The notes under the pieces were generated by a model. It made no database searches and had not been told where the DNA came from. It saw only the letters and a list, made by a program, of their open reading frames with translations. Below are positions 1 through 7,822 of a DNA stretch of 21,482 nt, piece by piece. The translations under genes and the position numbers were made by a program. Origin of the DNA: a virus; the IMG/VR virus record IMGVR_UViG_3300048928_000204, positions 1 through 21,482 of that record. One strand, given 5' to 3'. How positions within the stretch are numbered: position 1 is the stretch's first letter; the number at the start of each line of letters is the position of its first letter.

Positions 1-39
1 ATTGGCCGCGCCATCACCATGGTCGACGAGCTGAAGTAA
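1..39 (+). CDS. 3' end of a host chromosomal gene (partial)
   Basis: Reading frame 1 is open from the window edge and ends with a TAA at 37-39; the visible residues are IGRAITMVDELK. A strong intrinsic terminator begins nine bases after the stop, which supports this being the true end of a gene on the opposite strand to the phage genes. It is therefore the probable chromosomal flank of the prophage. Twelve residues are too few to recognise the family, and I do not assign a product. The gene seems intact at its 3' end, so integration did not truncate it visibly. Confidence 0.6.
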   Translation: MGRAITMVDELK

Positions 40-47
40 CGCCCCTC

Positions 48-80
48 TCCCCCTTTTCGCCCGAAAAGGGGGATGCTTTT
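48..80 (+). terminator. Intrinsic terminator of the flanking host gene
   Basis: Bases 49-58 (CCCCCTTTTC) are perfectly complementary to 63-72 (GAAAAGGGGG), with a four-base loop GCCC and one further T-A pair outside (48/73). TGCTTTT follows, giving the T-rich tail on the plus strand. The reverse direction lacks a T tract, so it serves the gene ending at 39. Confidence 0.85.
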
Positions 81-177
81 CCCCGGTTTACTCAATGTTT
101 ATCCCCACAACAACATAATCAGCGTTAGACTGTATGCTTAAAAATGCAGTCGCTTGAAATACAATAATTTAATTGCG

Positions 178-190
178 TATCAGCCACTTA
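178..190 (+). promoter_or_regulatory. IHF-like binding site
   Basis: TATCAGCCACTTA fits the IHF consensus WATCAANNNNTTR at every defined position except one (G instead of A at position 6), and A+T-rich DNA surrounds it. It lies next to the direct repeats of the presumed att region, where IHF commonly bends DNA for integrase. A single-mismatch match can occur by chance. Confidence 0.35.
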
Positions 191-203
191 TAATAATTTC
201 AAT

Positions 204-220
204 TCGGACATTATCGGACA
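204..220 (+). repeat. Paired TCGGACA direct repeats
   Basis: TCGGACA occurs at 204-210 and again at 214-220, exactly 10 bases apart, so both copies face the same side of the helix. Such spacing is typical of cooperative protein sites, for example excisionase in lambda-type att arms. The protein that binds here is not known from the window. Confidence 0.5.
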
Positions 221-248
221 ATAAAGGCCATTTTTGCGCCCCGAATCA

Positions 249-286
249 TGCCCCCAACACGAATTTGCCCCCAAATATGCCCCCAA
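249..286 (+). repeat. Three TGCCCCCAA repeats, likely integrase arm-type sites
   Basis: Exact 9-base copies lie at 249-257, 266-274 and 278-286, with a degenerate relative (TGCGCCCCGAA) just upstream at 235-245. The pitch is 17 and 12 bases. Short C-runs repeated in the same orientation beside a prophage end are typical of tyrosine-integrase arm-binding sites; the assignment is inference. Confidence 0.55.
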
Positions 287-436
287 AATTCACTCTTTGC
301 GCAACTCCTTTCAGTCTTTCTACGCCCCACATTACCGCTTACTCTAAGCAGATCACCATGCCTCTGTTTCAAAATCATAAATTTTCGGTGCAAACCTGTT
401 TTTTCCTTCTCGATTGGTTGCTATAGGCGACTGGTA

Positions 437-997
437 CTAATAAGGCCCTGTTGCTGAGCTAACGAGATATAGGTGGGAGTGCGTCGCTGTGCAGACTGGG
501 GTTTGAGGCATAACCTGGTGACAGACGCTATGCCAGACATGAATCGCCCGCATAAATACAACTGTATTTTTAATCCCGAGTTTGACAAAGGCATTTCCCT
601 TGAGGTTATACCAGGATTTATATTTTAGCTGCAACTTGGCCCTTGAGATATTGCTCGGAACACCACTGGCGATATCCAGAAGAACGCGATAAGCTGCGGG
701 CGTGAGTCTTCTTTCATGATAACGTCCACTCAGGAATTCATGGATAACATACTTTAAGTAATCCGGTGTTGTGTTTCTAGGAATCGTCATTTTCAGCCGG
801 GTGATAAAATATCCGGCAGATACTTTTGTTATAGGAAATTCTTTACCCCTCTCTTTAATGGAGAGGAAATAGAGAAACTGTACGCCGTCATCCAAAATAA
901 CGAGATCAGTTTTACCCGATCTGTGTTTTTTTCTAGTCAGGCTTTCAAATCCGAGGTAATAATAATTATCGTTTGTTAGCAAAGTAATATCATGCAC
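437..997 (-). CDS. LuxR/GerE-type HTH transcriptional regulator
   Basis: A 186-residue protein, probably cytoplasmic and DNA-binding. Residues 98-155 resemble the four-helix LuxR/GerE domain: LTPAAYRVLLDIASG is the usual first half, and KGNAFVKLGIKNTV matches the conserved recognition end (typically K-R-A-L-x-K-L-G-x-K-N). The N-terminal 90 residues look like the pseudo-receiver of BglJ- or fimbrial-type regulators (NDNYYYLGFESL, TDLVILDDG) but lack a complete phospho-acceptor set. The start is GTG: no ATG or TTG lies in frame between it and an upstream TGA, and AAAAGG sits about seven bases before it. The last ~30 residues have no recognised domain. It lies 128 bases downstream of the autotransporter gene on the same strand, so it may control that adhesin; the target is inferred. 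Base composition is richer in A+T than in the tail genes. Confidence 0.7.
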   Translation of the reverse strand: MHDITLLTNDNYYYLGFESLTRKKHRSGKTDLVILDDGVQFLYFLSIKERGKEFPITKVSAGYFITRLKMTIPRNTTPDYLKYVIHEFLSGRYHERRLTPAAYRVLLDIASGVPSNISRAKLQLKYKSWYNLKGNAFVKLGIKNTVVFMRAIHVWHSVCHQVMPQTPVCTATHSHLYLVSSATGPY

Positions 998-1066
998 GAC
1001 AGAAATCCTTTTCCATTTTAATCTGCTGCTTCTTTTTCAAACCTTCCCTGGCGGAGATTTGAAGCT

Positions 1067-1110
1067 GATTCCCGACATAACAGACCGGGAATCGAATTTA
1101 GTAATTCCCG
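1067..1110 (-). promoter_or_regulatory. Alternating hairpins between autotransporter and regulator
   Basis: Three mutually complementary segments lie in a row: GATTCCCG (1067-1074), CGGGAATC (1086-1093) and ATTCCCG (1104-1110). The middle one can pair with either neighbour, giving two alternative hairpins of 8 and 7 base pairs, each with an 11-base loop. Neither is followed by a T tract, so neither is a standard intrinsic terminator. It could stabilise the adhesin mRNA 3' end, act as a weak attenuator before the regulator gene, or bind a protein. Confidence 0.4.
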
Positions 1111-1125
1111 CCCCGGTTCAAGGCA

Positions 1126-4100
1126 TTACCAGTTGTATCTGACACCCAGCCCTCCCTGAGTGTCGCTGTACCCATTATCACCCACCTGCTGCGCCACATT
1201 GCCCCACACCGCAAAACGTGGAGTTATCTGGCCTTCCACTCCCAGCTTCACCTCCCCTGCGTTTTTAGTGCCGCTCAGGCTGTTGCTAACATCATCCATC
1301 CTTACCCGGGCATCACGGGTATTGTGCAGCCAATTCGCTTCAACAAAGGACCGGAATTCACGGTCTTTACCGTCATCAATGGCATTATGACCGCTGATGT
1401 AGGCCTTCATACCCAACCGGGTTTGGAGGTTCCCGCGACCATCATCCGTTACGCGCGTACCGTTCTTCTCCTGGTGGTCGTCTGCCTGTATGTCCATCCA
1501 CACCGCCTGCGCCTGCGGCTGCAGCCAGTAACTGTTACGGCCGCTCTCACCCAGCTTAATGCTGTAACCCGTTTCCACTGAGGCTGTCACGCCGGAAGAT
1601 TTATATTTTTCCGTTGCCTGCTCCTGACCCGACACTGTGTTGTCAAACCAGTTATAAAGCGCCCAGGTGTCTACATACAGACCGGTTTTATCCTCATCAT
1701 TGGCATACCAAGTGCCGTACAAACCCGCGCTATATCCACTGACCAGTCCGCGGGAGCGGTATCCCGTCAGGTCCGACACGGTCCGGCTCTGACTGCGCGC
1801 ATAGCCCCCCATGACGCCAAGGTGCCAGCGGTCAGTGTCGTTGGTGTTCCACTGCACCAGGTCAGCGCCGAGCTGCATGACATAGCGATTTGCCTGCGTT
1901 TTCAGTTGCCCGGAATCGTCACGGGAACGGGTGTGTCCGCCTACGTTACGCAACCACAGGCTGGTGACTCTCTGCTCACCGGTCAGCGCGTCCGTGTACC
2001 GGGTCTCTCCCGGACGGTCATCCAGGCGGGTCATGAACAGCGTGTTCGCCGCCCGGCTATTGGCAAGATAGCTTCCCGACTCGGGACGGAGTTGTGCTTC
2101 CGGCTCGGTCTCTTCAGTCTGACTACTCAGATACCAGTTACCAGAGTTCTGATCATTACCGCGTAAGAGGTTGTAATCATAAGCTCCGGCCACAATACGC
2201 CCACTCTGAACAAAATCACCGTCAGAAGTACCATTAACATGGATAATCTCTATACCTTCCAGCGTTTGTGCACCATTACCGCCAGCGTTACTGACGCTGA
2301 CGTAGGTTGTTCCTCTGGTATCACCGTTCACTGTCATACGATCTGTCAGAGAGGTATCGTCTCCCAGCACACTACTGAACGCCAGGTGTCCGTTGTCACC
2401 CACGTAATCACCATTCACGGTCAGACTGTTACCCGGCTGGCTGTCACTGCCTGTCCCACTTATTCGTACTAAGCCTTTGTTCACCAAGTCGCCGTTAATG
2501 GTAAGGTTGGCCTGCGTGGTTGTGGAAAGGGTGTTCATCGCTGTCGTCTGCGAGGAGCCTTCCATCACCGGCGTACCTACTTGCAAGACACCCTGGTTAT
2601 TCACATTCCCGGCAATAATACCGTTGCCCGCCAGTAACCCCGCGTCATGGACAGTCACTTGCGATGAGGCCAGTGAAACTGTATTCCCCTGTTCGCCGAA
2701 GACTAGGGCACCGCCGAAAATATCCGTAGCGCCGGTATACGCCACGCTATCCGTACCCAGCGTCACCCAACCACTACCGTATTTCTCGATGCTACCAGCA
2801 CCGGTGATGCGGTTGTTTATCTGCCAGCTATCATCTGCGGAAAGTATCACCCGACCGGCGTTTTTAATGGTCGCCTCACCGGGCTGATCTGCTGCCGTTA
2901 CCATCAGGCTGCTATTACCATCCACATCGAAGCTACCGCTGAAGCCCGTATTATCACTCGCCAGCTGTACCTGACTGGCGCTGAGTGCCAGCGAACCGCT
3001 ACCACTCAGGCTATTCTTGAACACGCCTTCAGCCCCATTCAGATTCACCCGACCAGCCAGGACCATCGCACCGCCACCCAGGCCCTGCACATCATTCAGG
3101 TCTGCCGTGGCGTCTTGCGCTACCGTGATGCCGGCATCCAGTGTGTGGTTCGCACCTTCCACATTAAGGACGCCATCGATCAGGGTCAGACTGCCGTTCC
3201 CGGTCAGTTCCCCGGTGATACTGCCACCATGAGTAATCTCCAGATGACCGCCGTCGAGGTTCACTTGCGCATCCTCCTCAATGCTCACGCTGCCCACAGT
3301 CTGGTGGTGACCATTCATCTCAAGGACGGTACCCTGTGACATCTGCAAAAGCGATGTGGCTCCCAGAACGCCGTCATTCTGCATTAGCAGAGTGCCGCTG
3401 CGGATATCTGTGGTACCAGTGTAATTATTCTCCAGATTCGACAAAGACACCGTATTCCCCGTGCCGGTGTCAATCGCCAGATCTCCGTTGCCGATAAGCA
3501 CTGCACTCAAGTCTGCGGCGTTGCCGGTACGACCCTCACTGTTAAGCAGCAGCGCATCGCTGCCCTGACCCAGCAGTTCCACCTGCGTCAGACCGTAGTT
3601 AATATAAAGTCCGTCATGACCATCGCCGCCGGTCAGACGGTAGTCCCAGGTGCCCTGCGCTACGGTATTACCATTCTGAAGAATATATGCTGTTGCACCA
3701 CCATTACTGATGGCACCGCCGTTCTGATCGGTCAGCGTCAGGTTACCACCGCTGCCGGTGACGCTGCCTTCAGTGGAGACCAGTTGTACCAGAATATTGC
3801 CTTCATCCTGCGCCAGCAGGGGGACGGATGTATCCGGTATTGGCGTGTCATTGCTCACGGAACCGGCGGTGGTGATCTGAACAGTACCGCTGCCGGAGAT
3901 ATCCAGCTGTCCGGTCGTATGTATTGAATTCTCCGCGGTGGTCTGTCCCGGCGTGACGGCCCCCATGACCAGCATACCGCCGTCAAAAGTTAGTCCGTTA
4001 ATGGTCTGTTGCCCGTCTCCCACGCTTGCCACGCTGCCGCTGCCGAGCTTAAGCAGGGTGTTACTCAGCGCATCCATATTCGTTCCGGCTAGCGAAAACA

Positions 4101-5970
4101 GGGTGTCCTTCAAGGCCAGAACGCCACTGAAGTTGTCAGTTAAGGAAGCGGAGACAAAATCAAACTGGTTACCGGTGGTGTCAACCTCAAGCGTGCCGTA
4201 ACCGTTCAGTATGTTGATAAACTGCCAGTTCTGCGTGGCATCAATCGCAAGCGTACCACCAGTCATAGTGACATCGTTTGTGCCAATATTGTTCTGTGCT
4301 GAAATGAGCAGAGTGGCGGGTGAATCAATATTAACATCACCCTGGAAAGCAGAATTATTGCCGGTCAACGCTGATATGCCGCTTAAGGCGTTCACCGTGC
4401 CGGAACCACTGATAGCAGCGTCCAGCTCAAAGTCAGTACTGGTGTGATTTAGCGTCAGCACACCAGTTCCGGCTCCGAAAATAATCTTCCGTGCGTCAAT
4501 GTTCCCGGCAGCAACCGCTGCATTACCGTCCAGGGCACCAACAGCCAGTTCGCCAACAGAGCCGGTATTACGGGCGACAGTGACATCCCTCGGAGTACTG
4601 ATCAAGGCATCATTACTGATGGCCAGACTGCCTTTCCCGCTGTAACCAACATCAAGGGAATCAGTACTGACTGTGGCACCATTATTAATGCTCAGACTGC
4701 CTTCACCATTAAAGCCAACAGTTAAATTACTGGTGCTGCTCCACCCGGAATTCGCACCAGTAACTTCTACCGCACCGATTGAGCCAGCATTATGTCCGAT
4801 ATAGCTGAAAGAGTTGCTGACAGTAGCGCCATTACTGACGGTCAGATGCCCTTCTCCGCTGTGACCAACATAGATATAAGAGGAGTTCCATCCGGAACCC
4901 GCACCAGTGACTTCTGCCGTACCGATTGAACCAGTATTATATCCAACGGCGCCAGTAGAGTTGCTGGTGACAGTTGCACCGTCACTAACAGTAAGGCGGC
5001 CTTCTCCACCAGAGCCCACATGCAGAGATGATAATTCCCAGGTGGAACCCCTACCGGTAACCTCCACAGTGCCGGTCGAGTCCACCTTGTTTCCGATAGT
5101 GCCTCCACTAGTGGTGATTGTGGCGCCATCGCTGATGGTCAGGTGGCCTTCCCCGGATTCACCAATACTAAAAGTCGAAGTACTATTCCATCGAGATCCT
5201 GCTCCAGTAACCGTCACGGCCCCGTTCGATCCTGCAGAGTTTCCGATGTAGCTGATAGTGTTGCTGGCTGTGGCTCCATCTCTGATAGTCAGATGACCTT
5301 CTCCGAGATAACCAACATAGAGATATGCACCGTTCCAGTCAGAACCTGTACCAGTGAATTCAGCCGTACCGGTTGAACCGGAACTGTATCCAATATAGGT
5401 GCTGCCGAAACCGCTGGCCGTGGCCCCCTCACTGAGAGTAAAACTGCCATTCCCCTTAGCACCAACATAAAGAGACCCAACACCATTCCAGCTGGAACCT
5501 GCACCAGTAATCGTCACCGTACCAGTTGTGCCCACAGAGTTTGCGATATAGTTATAGGCGGTAGTACCGGTGTTGCTGACCGTTGCACCCTCACTGATAG
5601 CAAGATGACCATCACCATTGTAACCGACATAGATACCGTTGCCGTTGCTCCAACTCGAGCCTGCACCAATAACCTCCACAGTACCAATTGAGCCCGCAGA
5701 GTATCCGATGTAGTCATAGGCATTAGAGGCTGTTCTCGTGTTCACGACTGAACCGCCGTTAATAATTCTCAATGTGCCATTGATGTATAACGGGTCAGTC
5801 ATACTCCACTCAGGGAGTGAACCTGTACCATCTACTGTGGTAGTGGTATCCGGATCAATAGTGGCCGCATCAACGACATTTGATCTGGTCAGACACAGCA
5901 CCACCAACGTAGCTATCTTCGTCAATCGGCTAGGATGACAGATAAAACTAGCAGGATTGCTATATTTCAT
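1126..5970 (-). CDS. AIDA-type autotransporter adhesin (type Va secretion)
   Basis: A type V secreted surface protein of 1614 residues from the chosen start (numbering below uses the longer 1633-residue frame from 6027). I chose the internal ATG at 5970 because it follows GAAGAGACC and gives a normal signal peptide: basic SRLTK, hydrophobic IATLVVLCL, cleavage near VDA/A (about 54). Residues ~79-498 hold about eight ~50-residue repeats (YVGxxGEGHLTISDGATVSN, then IGxxAGSxGxVxVTGAGSxW), the T5SS/PEP-CTERM-associated strand-loop-strand type. Residues ~500-1330 form a long beta-helix with passenger-associated repeats such as NNYTGTTDIRSGTL and VAYTGATDIFGGAL. The beta-barrel starts near LWLRNVGG (about 1357) and ends GLGVRYNW, with the expected terminal aromatic residue. 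I see no cysteine after the signal peptide. It is probably an adhesin or biofilm factor; the ligand is unknown. It lies between the tail fibre gene and the prophage end, a cargo position. Confidence 0.93.
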   Translation of the reverse strand: MKYSNPASFICHPSRLTKIATLVVLCLTRSNVVDAATIDPDTTTTVDGTGSLPEWSMTDPLYINGTLRIINGGSVVNTRTASNAYDYIGYSAGSIGTVEVIGAGSSWSNGNGIYVGYNGDGHLAISEGATVSNTGTTAYNYIANSVGTTGTVTITGAGSSWNGVGSLYVGAKGNGSFTLSEGATASGFGSTYIGYSSGSTGTAEFTGTGSDWNGAYLYVGYLGEGHLTIRDGATASNTISYIGNSAGSNGAVTVTGAGSRWNSTSTFSIGESGEGHLTISDGATITTSGGTIGNKVDSTGTVEVTGRGSTWELSSLHVGSGGEGRLTVSDGATVTSNSTGAVGYNTGSIGTAEVTGAGSGWNSSYIYVGHSGEGHLTVSNGATVSNSFSYIGHNAGSIGAVEVTGANSGWSSTSNLTVGFNGEGSLSINNGATVSTDSLDVGYSGKGSLAISNDALISTPRDVTVARNTGSVGELAVGALDGNAAVAAGNIDARKIIFGAGTGVLTLNHTSTDFELDAAISGSGTVNALSGISALTGNNSAFQGDVNIDSPATLLISAQNNIGTNDVTMTGGTLAIDATQNWQFINILNGYGTLEVDTTGNQFDFVSASLTDNFSGVLALKDTLFSLAGTNMDALSNTLLKLGSGSVASVGDGQQTINGLTFDGGMLVMGAVTPGQTTAENSIHTTGQLDISGSGTVQITTAGSVSNDTPIPDTSVPLLAQDEGNILVQLVSTEGSVTGSGGNLTLTDQNGGAISNGGATAYILQNGNTVAQGTWDYRLTGGDGHDGLYINYGLTQVELLGQGSDALLLNSEGRTGNAADLSAVLIGNGDLAIDTGTGNTVSLSNLENNYTGTTDIRSGTLLMQNDGVLGATSLLQMSQGTVLEMNGHHQTVGSVSIEEDAQVNLDGGHLEITHGGSITGELTGNGSLTLIDGVLNVEGANHTLDAGITVAQDATADLNDVQGLGGGAMVLAGRVNLNGAEGVFKNSLSGSGSLALSASQVQLASDNTGFSGSFDVDGNSSLMVTAADQPGEATIKNAGRVILSADDSWQINNRITGAGSIEKYGSGWVTLGTDSVAYTGATDIFGGALVFGEQGNTVSLASSQVTVHDAGLLAGNGIIAGNVNNQGVLQVGTPVMEGSSQTTAMNTLSTTTQANLTINGDLVNKGLVRISGTGSDSQPGNSLTVNGDYVGDNGHLAFSSVLGDDTSLTDRMTVNGDTRGTTYVSVSNAGGNGAQTLEGIEIIHVNGTSDGDFVQSGRIVAGAYDYNLLRGNDQNSGNWYLSSQTEETEPEAQLRPESGSYLANSRAANTLFMTRLDDRPGETRYTDALTGEQRVTSLWLRNVGGHTRSRDDSGQLKTQANRYVMQLGADLVQWNTNDTDRWHLGVMGGYARSQSRTVSDLTGYRSRGLVSGYSAGLYGTWYANDEDKTGLYVDTWALYNWFDNTVSGQEQATEKYKSSGVTASVETGYSIKLGESGRNSYWLQPQAQAVWMDIQADDHQEKNGTRVTDDGRGNLQTRLGMKAYISGHNAIDDGKDREFRSFVEANWLHNTRDARVRMDDVSNSLSGTKNAGEVKLGVEGQITPRFAVWGNVAQQVGDNGYSDTQGGLGVRYNW
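4540..5793 (-). repeat. Tandem ~150-bp passenger repeats of the autotransporter
   Basis: About eight imperfect in-frame units of 49-54 codons. In 1633-residue numbering they run roughly 79-130, 131-184, 185-234, 235-284, 285-333, 334-383, 384-433 and a final degenerate 434-498. Each pairs a (L/I)xVGxxGxGxLxIxxGATxS half with an IGxxxGSxGxVxVTGAGSxW half. The protein spacing is well conserved but the units differ in sequence. Each would add rungs to a right-handed beta-helix stalk. Confidence 0.85.
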
Positions 5971-6027
5971 GTCGGTCTCTTCAATTAAATTATTGAGAAC
6001 AGATATCTTTCGATACTGTTGTTTCAT

Positions 6028-6514
6028 ACTCGGTAAGCAAAATAAATACTCAATCAGACAAGAAGCAAATATAAAATCACGAACTAAATGATTTGTTATG
6101 AAATCGTTCCTGCCACTCCAATTTTAGCGTCATTTCATATATTTCATGACTACTGTCGCGCGCAGCCATAATAAATCGCAATCGATTCAATGTATTAGCA
6201 ATGCCGTAGACCTCACAAATAATGGATGACGCCCTAAAAGGGAGGGTAAGACTATACTAAACAAGAGCTTTCATATGAAGGTCATTTCAAAACATTACTC
6301 TCGATACAAAAAATTACAAAACACAAGATCATGAATTGACCTAGATCAATGATTCAAGCCCATTTTAATTCGCAACCTTATGTTGAGTCCTAAATTGCCG
6401 AGACGCAATCTGGACATCACTGCATAGAGCTACGCCGTTTCGTTTTTAAGTTTCTCTCTCGTTCCGAATTATAACGTTTGTGAATTATTCGATTCATGCT
6501 CCAATTGAATAGTT
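6028..6514. other. A+T-rich non-coding region upstream of the autotransporter
   Basis: About 490 bases between the fibre stop and the longest autotransporter frame. There is no open frame longer than about 20 codons with a credible ribosome site. No clear intrinsic terminator follows the fibre gene on the minus strand. The region should contain the autotransporter promoter, but no hexamer pair stands out; the best A+T-rich candidate is around 6065-6075 (TATATT on the minus strand), with a poor -35. An FNR-like palindrome lies at 6336-6349. The abrupt compositional change suggests a junction between phage and acquired DNA. Confidence 0.6.
6336..6349. promoter_or_regulatory. FNR-like palindrome
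   Basis: TTGACCTAGATCAA matches the FNR consensus TTGATNNNNATCAA at 9 of 10 defined positions, and one further A-T pair outside extends the symmetry (ATTGA...TCAAT). It lies about 370 bases upstream of the chosen autotransporter start, further than usual for direct class I/II activation of that gene. It may serve an undetected promoter or be a chance match. Confidence 0.35.
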
Positions 6515-7798
6515 TTAATCCAGCCCCCCTACACTCAGTTTTTTGATCAACCTTTTGATGTCACTAACTTCATCCATCAGAGCAAGGATTGCTTCATGGT
6601 GAAGGGCCGCGGCCACTCCGACCGTATCAACAGATTTTACATCCTCAATTTCTGAGCCGTCTCGTAAGGTTGTTTTTCCATATGATTTCACTGCTTTAGG
6701 AAAAACCTTTTCAACTTCCTGAGCTATGAATCCATACCCGTGCGAAGGAATATCGAGGCGGTCCCATTCGACGCCTCGAAGTTGCTGCATTTTCATAAGC
6801 GGATCAGCTATTACCGTTATATTTTCTTTAATACGCTCATCGGAAGAAGTTACCCAATTGCCTGTCGCAGCACCATTGGAATGGAATACCCATGCTACCA
6901 TTCCTTCCTGATCAGACCCTTTCAGGCCCAATGTCACGTTTTCAAAATTTGCACCACCGCCACGAGCACCACCGAATGTCCATTCCCCTGTATACCAAGT
7001 TCCTCTGAGGATGTTGACATAATTCCCTGTATTTGGGTTATACCCACTGGCAACGATTAGGCTGATTCCGTTATTCATCAATGCACCGCCACCATTATCT
7101 CCTGAACTGATGGCAAATCCGGGATTACCACCTACCCCGGGCTGAACTGTAATTGGGCTCGTGATTTTCCCACCCGCTTTCTGATCGACGGTATTTAATC
7201 GTGAATCGTTACCAGCGGCCACCGTTCCCGCAGCTGTTCCGACGTTCTTGGTGGCGCTGTCGCCCAAACCGAGATTTGTGCGAGCGCCTGAAGCGGTTGT
7301 CGAACCGGTACCCCCCTGCGCTACAGACAGCGCTGTAGTAAGTCCGTTGAGCGAGGTAATGTCATTGTTTGCACCTTTTGTCGCCTTGCCTGAGAGCGAT
7401 GTGGTAATACTATTCCAGGCTGGGCCCGTCCATGTCGTTCCATCCGGCAGAATTACCGGTACATCTCCTTTTCCAGTAAAAATGCGTTGCCAGTTCTGTT
7501 TGTCGTAATTCAGTCCACGCAGCGCTTCTGCACTCTGAGCAACCAGCGCTGCTGTGACCATATTCAAGGCCACACGCGGGACTGCTGACCAGGCCGCACC
7601 AGATTGCGTTGGCCCGGTGAAGTTACTGACAAGCGTGAGCTGCGTGCCACTGTCTACCGTTTTCACTGGCAGCGTATAGGGCACACCGCCCACAGTTGAG
7701 ACAATAAAGTCACCTGCGGTGAGTTCTGTTGCGAATGAGGTTCCGGAACCGCCAACAATAGCGGAACCATTTGTCAGAGTTATTGTTCCTGCCGACAT
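6515..7798 (-). CDS. Tail fibre with self-cleaving S74 chaperone domain
   Basis: A 427-residue receptor-binding fibre. Residues 1-90 form the N-terminal part of N15/lambdoid-type fibres. Around 158-201 is the short fibre repeat seen in many phages (AQGGTGSTTASGARTNLGLG, then AAGTVAAGNDSRL). Residues 225-315 are probably the receptor-binding region. From S319 to the end is a peptidase S74 intramolecular chaperone: SSDERIKENI, GYGFIAQEVEKVFP and a final coiled coil (EAILALMDEVSDIKRLIKKL). In this family a Ser-Lys pair, here S319 and K324, removes the chaperone after trimerisation, so the mature fibre would end near S318. AAGGA lies seven bases before the ATG. No separate fibre-assembly (tfa) gene follows, as expected when the chaperone is built in. 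A terminator sits just upstream, so expression needs read-through. Confidence 0.88.
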   Translation of the reverse strand: MSAGTITLTNGSAIVGGSGTSFATELTAGDFIVSTVGGVPYTLPVKTVDSGTQLTLVSNFTGPTQSGAAWSAVPRVALNMVTAALVAQSAEALRGLNYDKQNWQRIFTGKGDVPVILPDGTTWTGPAWNSITTSLSGKATKGANNDITSLNGLTTALSVAQGGTGSTTASGARTNLGLGDSATKNVGTAAGTVAAGNDSRLNTVDQKAGGKITSPITVQPGVGGNPGFAISSGDNGGGALMNNGISLIVASGYNPNTGNYVNILRGTWYTGEWTFGGARGGGANFENVTLGLKGSDQEGMVAWVFHSNGAATGNWVTSSDERIKENITVIADPLMKMQQLRGVEWDRLDIPSHGYGFIAQEVEKVFPKAVKSYGKTTLRDGSEIEDVKSVDTVGVAAALHHEAILALMDEVSDIKRLIKKLSVGGLD

Positions 7799-7822
7799 AT
7801 AGGATTCCTTAATTCAGAAAAT

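Larger units (their letters stand above)
81..436. other. Putative attachment-site region (integrase-distal prophage end)
   Basis: About 350 bases with no convincing gene, more A+T rich than the phage genes. It lies between the terminator of a host gene and the first prophage-side gene. It contains three TGCCCCCAA direct repeats (249-257, 266-274, 278-286), a pair of TCGGACA repeats one helical turn apart (204-210, 214-220) and an IHF-like sequence (178-190). This grouping resembles the arm of a tyrosine-integrase attachment site, where integrase arm-type, excisionase and IHF sites are interleaved. The core crossover sequence cannot be located without the other prophage end. An open frame at 154-426 runs through the repeats and looks like chance. 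Confidence 0.5.

Noticed and set aside
154-426. Plus-strand open frame of 90 codons in the att region
   Set aside because: It has no ribosome site and runs straight through the TGCCCCCAA repeats, and its composition (proline-rich, no domain) looks like chance.
81-436. tRNA gene or tRNA fragment at the prophage end
   Set aside because: No cloverleaf, T-loop motif or CCA end was found, and the nearest host feature is a protein gene with a terminator.
4540-5793. CRISPR-like array of regular repeats
   Set aside because: The units are coding, diverged, about 150 bp long and lack unique spacers; the periodicity comes from protein repeats.
1160-5938. Many plus-strand and second-frame minus-strand open frames inside the autotransporter
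   Set aside because: They are shadows of a repetitive gene in other frames; none has a ribosome site or a recognisable protein, while the main frame has signal peptide, repeats and barrel in order.
6273-6332. Short plus-strand frame beginning MKVISKHYS
   Set aside because: Only 19 codons, with a weak AAGAG upstream and no other support.
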